Shown: positions 38,301-50,300 of the stretch, piece by piece | How the letters are laid out: every line of letters begins with the position of its first letter | Numbering within the stretch: position 1 is the first letter of the stretch | NCBI RefSeq assembly: GCF_958450345.1 | Contig: NC_088782.1 | Span: forward strand, 97,289,358 to 97,353,357 | DNA from: Calliphora vicina | Lineage: Eukaryota > Arthropoda > Insecta > Diptera > Calliphoridae | Direction: 5' to 3' | Length of the DNA stretch: 64,000 bases | Program-made: the position numbers and the translations under genes | Notes under the pieces: generated by a model | The model's input: the letters and a program-made list of their open reading frames with translations, nothing else | Database searches by the model: none | What the model was told of the DNA's origin: nothing

Positions 38301-41300
38301 AAATATTTATATGGACTCAGATGAAGAGCCCATATATTTAATTTTGAAAAGATATTATATCCCTGGAGTAAAAAGAGATTAAGACGGTACACAGTTGCTT
38401 ATTATTGACCCTACACACATTTGACCAACGACCCAAGATTTTATATTCAACCACCTCGTAACAATACCGCAAAGCACAGTGTAGTTTGTGGCGACAACAA
38501 ACTCTTAACCACCGCGCTTGCAACTCACTGACTGACATGTTGACAAAACACAACGGGACAGACGAAGAGCAAAAGATGGACGAACGGGTCGTCAGCCACA
38601 AACGACGCTCATTCAAACATTTCAAGTGAAAACAACGCCCGCTAAAGAAAATAAATTTTCTGTTAAAGCTAAACTTGACATACATTTCTAATTGCAAATC
38701 CATGACAATAACCACTGCGTGTAAATTAAAGTTAACAACAAGTTTTTTTTGTTGTTGGGTGAGGAATTTCAAAAGCAAAAAAATATAGATGAAAAACTGA
38801 AAAAAATTAACAGTGTTGTCAACATGAAGGAACAACCATAAAGCTTAAGCAATTTATAAATTTTTTATACAATAAAATTTCAATGAAACTAGATTGACAT
38901 TGATATAAATATGTAGTTGTTATTTATAACCGTAAATAATATGTCAAACTGTTATAATACTGTAATTGATCTAATGGATATATATGATTAAAACAGTCAT
39001 ATATTACTGGTAAGTATTAGGAAGACCTTTAAAATAAAGAAATCTTAATCAAAATTAAGAAAATTTACATGAATATCAGATTATTTATCAACTGTTAATT
39101 CATCTTTAATAGATAATTATTTCCAGAGAACTAGGGTACCAAAATGTCCAGACAAACATATCCAATTCCGCAATTCCTAACAGAAGCAGTGGGACTCGCG
39201 GATGAAATCCGAAATACTGTGGTGAATGTGATGACCTCAGCAGGTTGGTAATAAGCAGGGAAACCGGAAATATGCTCTAAAAAAAGCGTTTTAGGCGCTT
39301 TAAATATGCAGTAAAAACTTTAAAATATGCTCTTAAAATTTAAAAAATATGCTCTTAAAAAAACTAACTTTTACATAATTTTTAACCAAAAAAAAATTAC
39401 TTAAATTTTCAAATAAAAATCGTTGTCTATTGGATCTAAAAACATTTTTATACATAGAAAATGTTCTTTCGACATCAACTGATGTTACAGGAGCAAATTT
39501 AAAAGACAATATTTCTTTAACACTTAGAACGGTTAAGTTTGAATTAGAACTAAAATTTGATATTTAGATGGAGCTATTATTAAAATAGTGCTTATTTTAT
39601 ATTAAAACAAGTAAGAGAGCTATATTCGGCTGTGCCGAATCTTATATACCCTTCACCTAATTATACTTCAAAATAAAAAATTTAAATATTTTTAGGTGAA
39701 CAACATTTTTTTTTCAGTTTTTTAATTTTTTGGAAAAAAATTTTTTTTTTTTAGGTGAAAATTTTTTTTCAGTTTTTTTCATTTTTTGGACAAAAATTTT
39801 TTCGAATTGTTATTTTAAATTTTAAAAACAAAATTTCTGTTTTTTAAATTTTTTTTGGTTAAAAGCCATCTATTTGTCAATTTTGAATTTTAAACAAAGG
39901 AAGTAAAAACCTGTAACACAACAACGAAAAATAAGTAAGACAAAATTTGTTTTTGATAAACTGAAAATATGCTATTAAACAGTAAAATATGCTCTAAAAA
40001 CGCAAAATATGACATAAATATGCTCTTAAAACAAATATATGCAAAAATATGTATTTAAGGGTAAAATATGCAAAAATATGCACTAACAAATCGATGCCAA
40101 AATTCTTAAATAGTTCTGAAACGTGTAAATATCTTATCCATGTGCTCATTAGACTCACCAGAAAAAACATGCATTTGCATATTTTGGTTTCCCTGGTAAT
40201 AAGTAACAAATAGTTAGATCATCTAAAGAACTGCAACTTGAATTCAAAAGTTGGCATCATGTGATCTACAGTTCGGTATCTCTCTAATCCGATGTAGAAT
40301 AATGACAGAGGCTCGATAAAGTTAAAATAAATCTTAAACAATTATTTCAATACTTGCAACGAATTATTCAGTATTTTATTTAATTCAACTGATATGGATT
40401 TATTATAAAATTTAGATTGTATATTGTATAGACTAGTTATTTATTAGAAAGGATAATATTAATATAATGGAATCAATTTTCTTATTTTTTGTCCGTTGTA
40501 AGTTTCGAAAATCACGATATTTGTCACCTCTTTCGAAAATTATCCCGCTTATAATCCTAGATATAAAGCGAAACGAACTGATATTCGCAAACTACATAAC
40601 ATTCCAGTCTCGGACTCACCACTGCTTTTTACATCAACTGAAGTTGCAGAGATCATCCAACCATAGAAGGCGGATGAACCAGACATCAGTATGGATCCCG
40701 TAAAATCTGGTGAATGGTTATCTCGGTTAAATACACAACTACTTCACTGCACGTAACCTGCAACTGTCACCTAGGAACACTTTTCACCAACTGGACGAAG
40801 TTGGTAAAGCTCAATCTTGGAGTCGATGGAGTTAAAATTCCGACTATGAACAATCCAAACATCTTGGATGTCACCTTTGACAGTCTATTTACCTCCTCAG
40901 CTCATGACACTGCAATCATGCACAAATTTCAAATTAGGATCTCAACACATTAGCCGTCAGCACATGGGGCATAGATAAAGAATTATTGTTAGACACATAT
41001 AAAACGATTCGTTGATCAGTGGTCCATTATGCTGCCCCAGTATGGTAACCTCCATTTAGTTATACCGAGTGGCAAAATATTCAAATCTGACAAAATACTG
41101 CCTTTATGACTGTCACAGACAGCATCCAAATAACCTCGGATCACCGCATACACGAGGAAACGAAGATTCTCCCAGTAAAGGAACATAACGTCATGTTGTC
41201 GAAATTGTTCCTCGTGAGACTTTATCGGAGGAGTTATCCTTGCTTTAACATTACACAGCAGGAGCCTCCTCCGAAGCATGTCAAAAAGATATCAATAACG

Positions 41301-44300
41301 CGATTGCAGGATACCACATGAGAATCGAAGAAAACAATGACATAGTAGTTTACTGGTCCAGCAAAGACCGGGCCGTCCCAAATTTATGGGCAGCTTGTGA
41401 TCAGAGTCCGCATTATACCCCCATATTTTCAACTGTCCAGCCAACCCTACTTCACTTAGTCCAATGGATTTATGGACCAACCCAGTTTATAATTTTAGCT
41501 GTTACAATAACAAGAAAATTAATAAAATAATATATCAGCAGTAGGGTTCCTAATTTCCCGGACTTTTTAATTTGACGGGAGGAAATTAAAAAAGATGTTC
41601 ATTCTGGGGAATTTTTAAATACTAGTACTAATAATTCCTTTAAGAACAATTTCAATTTGAGTCATTCTTAATGTAGTTGAGTGACAAAAATTAGTTTACA
41701 TCCACCGTAATGCTTCTTTGCCAACAGACTATCTGTTGCTATAGGCGAAAAAAAAGTATTGATATAATGTAATCATTCGATTAGCAATAAATTTTACCAT
41801 CATAACAAATCAGAATATTGTAAATTTAAGAAGAAATGGTATAGAGAAATTCCCGATAAAAATTTCCCGAACATTTTTTAAAAAATATTCCCGGGAATTC
41901 CTGCTTCAGGTTAATATGGCCTATGAACAGAAAAAAAAGTTGTTTAGAACCAAAGTTCCTTGCGTAAGATTTGTATATTTATTGTTATGTCAAGTGAACC
42001 AACATTTGAAATCCGATCGGGATGAAATTTGCACCAAGGGATAGATACCGAAGTCGCATCACACTAAGCAACCTAAAATGTCTTCAAGGAAAATGTCTAA
42101 GCTTTTTAAAGAAACCCATTTTGAAAAAAAAAAGTTTTTGATTTCGGAAAAAAATATTAAAAATTTTTGTATTTTTTTAAATATTTTTTTTTTTGAAAGA
42201 TTGAAGAAAGAGTTATCTAAACTATTTGGGACACATTTTGCTAAGAACAAAAGGTAATAAGTTACATGGATGAGAAAAAACACCTGCTAGGCCAAAATGT
42301 CAAATTTTGACCCCCTCTAACACAGAGCGTTCTCGACCGATCTTGTTGAAAAATTTGTCTGAGTTACTATCCAATAGAACTAACCTTGATGCAAATTTCA
42401 TCCCGATAAGAAGACATCGATTTCAAAAGTTGGTTCACTTGACATCAACTGTTTTTTTTAATAAAAAAGAGTTAAATCACCTATTCGCACAAAAAAAATA
42501 ATTTTTAAATTGAAAATCGTTTGTTTTTGGATCAATAATTGATATTGCTCTGAAATCTTTTGTATAGTATCTATAATTTAGTTGTCTAACTAACAAACTC
42601 GAAAATTTTTAAGAAATAAAAACGCAAGAATTTTTTTCAAGATTGCTTTCCAAAAATATAAAAATCTTTGAAATCTTATGGGAAACTGAAAAATAGCACG
42701 TGTTTAAAATTGTTTCTTCAAGAGAATTCAACAGACCTGCGCTAATGATAGGATCTATAAATTAAACATAATTTTTCGTCCAACTGTGGTGCGACGTAAA
42801 TAAAAAATAATATTTAGATTTAAGATTTGAACAAATTATTGATAGTTCACATCAAAGAATAATAACAAGAAGTGAAACGCTGTCAAAAATAACCTAAGTC
42901 GGTTGTCAAAAAAAACCTAACTATAAGAATGTATTGGTATCATTTTATTTATATGTATTGGTTTTCAAACCACTTTCACCACACTCCTCAAACACACAGA
43001 GTTGTTAAAAAGCGACCTTAAAAATTATAACAAAATTGTATTACATTTAAATTTAAAAATTCAAACAATTCTCAAATTATTTGGATTATATTTGATCTGG
43101 AGAAGTTTTATAAATAGATTTTTCCGCTTTTTATTACATAATTTCTGCAAAAATTAAGTTTATTTGAATATTTTTATTAATTTTCAATACGAAATTTTAC
43201 AAATGTGTTTATTTTAGTTTTTATTTCAACCCCCAAAAAATTAATGTCAAAAAAATTAAAAAAATATTTTTTTCGTTTGTGCAAAATATACACGTTTCGG
43301 TTATTTAAATGGTTTAAATGTGTGGAAAAAAAATAATAAAAATATTATGTGATGGTGAAAGTGTGTGTTAGAATTGCAATTTTGTGCCATTTTCAAGAAA
43401 AAGTTTTGAAGTTAAATCTCTCTCTTAAGTGTGTTGAATTCACATACTACTTGTATGTGAGAAGAGAGAGAAGTTGTTGTTGTAAAAAAAATGAGAGGCT
43501 TCCCTTCTTGTTATTCTTTGGTTCACATTATTTTGTAAAGATACAATAAATAAAATATGAAATAAAAAAAAAAAAAAGAGAATTTAATAACTAAAACTCC
43601 TTGGCTACGCTCACGTCAAATTTAATCACGATCGGACCAGCCGTTTAGAAATGCCAGATTTATTTCCAAAAAAATTTGAGAATCGCAGAAAAAACTGGCA
43701 GAGTAGTTTAATGGCTGCTGGTCCAGCAAATACCTGGCCGTCCCAAATGTATGGCCAGCTTGTGATCAGAGTCCCCATTATACATTTTCAACTTCCCAGC
43801 CAACCCTACTTCACTTAGTGGATTTATGGAACAACCCAGTTGAAATAGCACAATGTATTGGGCTTGAGATCGATGCTGAACCAGATTATAGAATTTATAA
43901 TTTTAGCTGTTACAACAACAATAAAATTTAATAAAATAATATATCAATAGTCATGTCCACATATCCAAAACGTTCCCACAAAAATTTGATATTATTTACC
44001 TGTTTCAAAGTCTAAAACAAAGTCTGTTTAGAATCCAAGTTCCTTGCGTAAGATTTGAATATTTATTGTTATGACTGAGAAAAAAAGACAAATTCAATAA
44101 ATAAATCAAACGTTAAAAAATATACATATTAACAGTAAAATTTGTATTATGTATTATTGTACATATGTATTTCATTTAATTTAATTCTCACGTTTAATCT
44201 AGTTTCGGTAGCTCAAAAAAATTTATTGAAATGTCTTGAACTTAGATTAAAAATTATTTTAAAGAGAATTTAATGATGCTGTCTTATGTTAAATAATATT

Positions 44301-47300
44301 TTATACAATTTGCACGCTTGGATTTTGTTTTTGTGTCAAATAATTTCATTATGTTGTTTTTAAATGATTATTATGAAAATAGAAATGATTAGCAAACATC
44401 TGAAATACATATGGTTTAAGAACTCATGGTAGAAAAACTAATTTATAAACTAACCATAGTAATTATAAGACCAACATTTTCATGGACAATCCACCTCGAG
44501 ACTTTTAAAATTAAGAATCTAAAGAAATATCCCATGATCTATTTTCTCTAAGAATTACTTATTACCAGAGATCTGGAATATCATAATTTCCTACGACTTA
44601 TTTGTACTGGAACACTAAGTGGCTAAAATATAGGAAATATATCAGCAGTTATATCCACATATCCATAAAAACGTTGACACTATAATTGCATATTCTTTAC
44701 CTACCCAGCAAAAACTTTAATTTAAAAGTAGTGATAGGTTTCAGAGAAGCAGCTATTAGTAAAAAATTAATGTGCTTAATTGTGTAAATTTCAAGAAAAT
44801 ACGCAGTTATAAACATATAATAAACAAGTCATTATACGACGACGTCTAAGTAATGCAGATGGTATGTACTAGTCATTGATAAGTATCTTATTCAGAGATT
44901 AAAAGTAATTTCCAAGTTTGTTCTGAGTAGTGCTATTAAATGTCAAAAAATCGTATAAGAAAAGTTGTTTAGTATCGCGAGTTTTACCAAGAGTCTTCAC
45001 CATTCCTCATACCCAGAGAATGATTTAAATATATAATATTTAAATTTTTATTATAGCGTGCTCAAAACATTTGATTGAAATGTGTTGAACTCTAATTAAA
45101 AATAATCTTAAAGAGAATTTAATAATGCTGTCTAATGTTAAAAAATATGTTATACATTTGCACGTTAGGATTTTGTTTTTATATTAAATAATTTCATAAT
45201 GTTGAGCACTATTTAGATGATTATTATAAAAATAGAAATGAACCACGACATGATCAGCATATTGCATAAGAAATGAGAACATGAACACGGACTTAGAAGT
45301 ACCATTGGTAGAATAAATTGAACAAAGTCCACGAAAAGTCAAATCCGTATGCAAGATTTCTTGCACAATGTAAAGACCAATTTTTTCATCTCGTTACAAG
45401 CCTATAATTTAAATTAGGTTACAAGATTTAAATACTTATTGTTAGTCCGTTAAAGACAGATCCAATAAATAGATCGTTAAAAATAAATATTAACATTTAA
45501 ATTTGTATTATAGGGTGCTCAGAATTTTTTTATTGAAATGTCATGAACTGTAATTAAAAATAATCTTAAAGAGAATTTAATTTTTATGTCAAAAAATATG
45601 TTATTCATTTGCACGTTTGTATTTTGTTTTTGTGCTAAATAATTTCATCACGTTGAATACGAGTACTATTTATTTAGATGTTTATTATAAACATGGAAAC
45701 GATTAGCAAATGTCTGAAATATGATAAATGTATGATCTAATACATATGTACATACATGTCATGTCTTCAAAATATTTATAAAACCAAAATTGTTTTTCGC
45801 AATATTTTTATACCCTACAGCATCATAGTGGGGAGGGTATTAGGCGTTTGTGCAGATGTTGTAACGATGTCCGTCCAAATTTCCCTCCAAATATGTTTTA
45901 TATATATGAAATTCATGTCACCTAATTTTATATTTAGTCACCTAATATACCAATTAGTCATAGCTCCCATATAAGGTCCACTTCCGAAAATCACTTTTAA
46001 AAATGTTAGAATCCACTTTTTTGAGTATTAAATTACACAAAAAACTCGCTTTAGGTTCTACCACAACCACGATATGAAATTCTTTATGCATCCTCGGGTG
46101 AAGTTGATTGTTATTCTTCTCCAGTCTGTTGAAAGATAATTTCATTTCAAATACTATGTAACTATATTTTTTATTACAATACAATTAATTTAAACTTTTA
46201 CTTTCGATTTTTCCTATGTGAATCCATTTTTTTATACCCTTCACCTTCGTGAGAATGGTATATATAAGTTTTTCATTCCGTTTGTTATTTCCACAATATA
46301 ATTTTCCGACTCTATAAAGTATATACATTCTGGATCCATATAGATAGCGGAGTCGATTAAGCCATGTCCGTCTGTCTGTTGAAATCAATTTTCTGAAGAC
46401 CCCAGATATCTTTGGGATCCAAATCTTCAATAATTCTGTCAGACATGCTTTCGAGAAGTTAGCTATTTAAAATCAGCAAAATTGTCCACAAATGGCTGAG
46501 ATATGAGGAAAAAACCAGGACAACCTCGATTTTTGACCTATATCTGGATTACTAAGTCAATAATATAGTCAATATAGATATCTAATGATAGATATTTTAA
46601 AGACATTTGTAACGACGTATATAAGACCATAAGTTGGACCTACAATGGGTCAAAATCGGAAAAAATATTTTTTAACCCGAATTTTTTTTCACCAAAAAAA
46701 AAAATTTAAAAAACATCAAACATTTTTTTTCCAAAAAGTGAAAAAAACTATTTTGGAAAAAAAATAAATTTTGTTTACCTAAAAATAAATAAAATTTGTA
46801 TTTGGAAGTATAATTTGGTGAAGGGTATATAAGATGCGGCACAGCCGAATATAGCTCTCTTATTTGTTTTTCCATACATTAGGGTACATTTCCATTTTTT
46901 TAGCATTTTTGTTTGTTTACTTTTAAGTTTTTTGAGCATATTAAAACTTGCCTCAGGAAAAAACAAATGTTTGACAATAACTACTTCTACATTTCATTTC
47001 CGCTGCTCAGGATATAGAAAGAAATAAATACGTTACACATTTTACTAAATACGGACTTCACTACCAAGGTCCAATGTACCTTTCAAGGCTGTTAAGTGTC
47101 AAACAAGTAAAATTTATCAGAATTTAAGAAGAAAACTTATTTTTATGGTAACATTACGTAGAACTATTTCTTCCGTCAGTGATTTTCGTTTGAAACTATC
47201 ACGCTAGTTACATGAACATGACACAGGTCAACAACCAAAACAAGTAAGAGTACTATATTCGGCCGTGCCGAATCTTAAATACCCTCCACCTAAATATGAT

Positions 47301-50300
47301 GGTATAACAACTGAAATAATATTACAATTGTTAGTAAGACTAGTTTACGCAGAAGATATTTTATTTCAAATGTACAAAAAATTTTATCTAATTCAGCAAT
47401 TTATAACTGAAATTCCTATTAGAACGTATGCAATTTAACAATTTATATACTTAATAATTAGTTAATACGTTTGGATCAACATTTTTCCCCTTTAACCTCA
47501 AGTGAAGAAACAGAGTATAAAAAAGGGTATACAAATATATTTAGACAAATTTCAAGATATTGGGTTGTGGGACTTATATGGGAGATATGACCTATTATGT
47601 ATTTATATGGGAGCTGTTGCCAAATATGGACCGATATTCACAAAATTCAGTATTATGATTTTTGAATACAAATTACTGATCTGTGTACTATTTTGGTTTA
47701 ATATATGGATGCTATGACCTATTATGGTCCTAAGAGTGGACCTTATATGGGAGCTATGGCGAATTATGGACCAATATTTAAAAAATCTTGTAGTACGATG
47801 CTTGGATACAAATAACTGATCGACATAAAATTTTGGTTCAGTACAGATTATTTTGAATATTTGTTCAGCTTATTGCGTTTTCCTGAAGTGGTTCTTATAT
47901 GGAGGTTATGGCCAATTATGGGCCTATCATCATAAAATTTAGTACATCGATTTTTGTATATATTGAATAAATTTGTTTTGAATTTCAACCTGATAACTAT
48001 ATTTGTAAGAAATTTATGAGGATTTTAGTGATTTTCGGGAGTGGACCTTATATGGGAGCTATGGTTAAATATGGACCGATATTCACAAAATCCAGTAGTA
48101 TGATTTCTGGATAAAAACTACTGATCTGTTTGTAATTTCATGTTAATATCAATTTGTTTTAAATATTTATTAAGGTTAATATCTTTTTCGGAAATGGGCC
48201 TTATATGACCAATTATCGGCCAATATGCGTAAAATGTGGTACAGTGATTTCTATGTATATGAGTATAATTTGTATTTAATTTTAGCATGATAAAGGTAAT
48301 AAGAGATTTATGAGTATTTAACTGATTTTCGGAAGTGGACCTTATATGGGAGCTATGGTCAAATATGAACCGATATTCACAAAATCCTGTAGTATGATTT
48401 CTAAATATAAATTACGGACCTGTGTGAAATTTTGTTTTGATATTGATATTTTTTAGATATTTATGTAGGTTATTGTGTTTTTCGGAAGTGGTCCTTATAT
48501 GGGAGCTATAACCAATTATCGGCCGATCGTCATAGAATTACGTACAGCGATTTTGGTATATATGGGGATTATTCATGTCGAATTTCAACTTGATAGCGAT
48601 ATTTATAAGACATTTATGCTTATTTAAGAGATTTTCGGAAGTGTACTTTATATGGGGGCTATGGTCAAATATGGGCCGATCCACGAAAAATTTTGTAATG
48701 TAATTTCTTTTACCACGAAACTTATTTTTGCTGAATTTCATGTGGATATTTCTATTCTGTAGGCATTTATAGACCATAGAACCATATTTCGGGAAGAAAT
48801 TTGTATGGGGGCTAGGAGAAATCATGGACCGATTCTTACAATTTTCACCAGAGTTACTCCTTTTATCATAAAAGTAACGAGTGCAAAATTGTATGATATT
48901 AGCTGCAATATATTTACAAAAAATGTCCAAAAATATGTGAAAATTATCAATTTTTTTTTGAGGTTGTCCCACATTTTCATTCATAACTTTGGTTCCACTG
49001 TACGGATTCCGCTGATTTTCAATACCAAACTGCTTAGGACAATAATATATATTTTTCTTGCAACTCTACTAAGTTTGTTTGCGTATTTTGGACGTGAGCG
49101 TGTTTTACACAGACGGACAGACAGACGGACATGGCTCAATAGACTTAGAATTTCATAAGGATCAATAATATATATACTTTGTTGGGTCTCAGATGAATAT
49201 TTCTCAATGTTACACACGGAATGACAAACTTATATATACCCTCATTCACCACTTATGGTGGTGGAGGGTATAAAAAAAGACTTCACTAACCACTACATTT
49301 GATGTATTATGGTTACCTAAGACAAAAATGGTAACATTTTTGAATTCTATGCATACATTTTTTTTTAATTTTTTTTTTTTAAATTGTTAATTTTTGTAGA
49401 TGTTTCTCCACATAATTTATGATAACTCAACAAAATGTTTTCAAAATTCAATCGAAAGAAGATTATTAACTACTCAATTTTATTTATATCAAACAAAAAA
49501 GTAAAATTTTGTGAAAATGAGTGTATTCACTCAAAAAAAATTTTAAAAAAACTTCTCCATAGAATTTAAAATTTGGACCATATTTGTACTATGGAACCAT
49601 AATACATCCAAAATTTTGTCGATTTTGTTGCCCTGCGTTATATTTTTGAATTCATTCGAGGAGAATTCCATTGAAAAGATTTTGGAAAAAAATCATTTTC
49701 TAAACACTGCCGCCGAACGCAATATTGTTTGAAATATTTCCAAAATTTACAGTACAATTGTCCAATTTCATGATGATTAATTATACTCGAATGGATACAT
49801 AGAAATATTAAATTTGTATTACATATTTGTGTATTTTTAAGAATACAAACTTTATTCACTTTTTTATTTTTTTTCCAAAAAAATTAAAAATCCTAACCAC
49901 AAAAGCCTTTAAGTCGATTTTAAGTCCATAAAGTTGAATAATATTTTAAATTTCGTACCATAAAAAAATTTAAAATATAATTTAAAATGTTGTTTTATTA
50001 TTTTAAAATAAATAAGCTTTTTGTTTTGAACTTTTATGTACATTTTGTTTTTTTTTAAATTTTTTAAATTTCTTTTTTATTTACATTAATTAACAAATAT
50101 TTTAATTTATTTGAATGTATCAGCCTAACCACAAAAGCCTTAAAGTCGATTTTAAGTCGTTTGTGCTATGTGCGCCTGTCTGTGTAAAACACTCTCACAT
50201 GCAAAATGAATAAGCGAAATTAATGAAGATCAGTATTTGTATCAAAAATTTATACTACTGGATTTTGTAAATATCGGTCAATATTTGACCATAGCCACCA

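Noticed and set aside
38338..38835. 165-codon open frame on the minus strand in Csad intron 1
   Set aside because: Composition is Phe/Leu/Cys-rich, no domain, and neighbouring overlapping frames are equally long. Kept only as part of the GC-rich stretch noted in findings.
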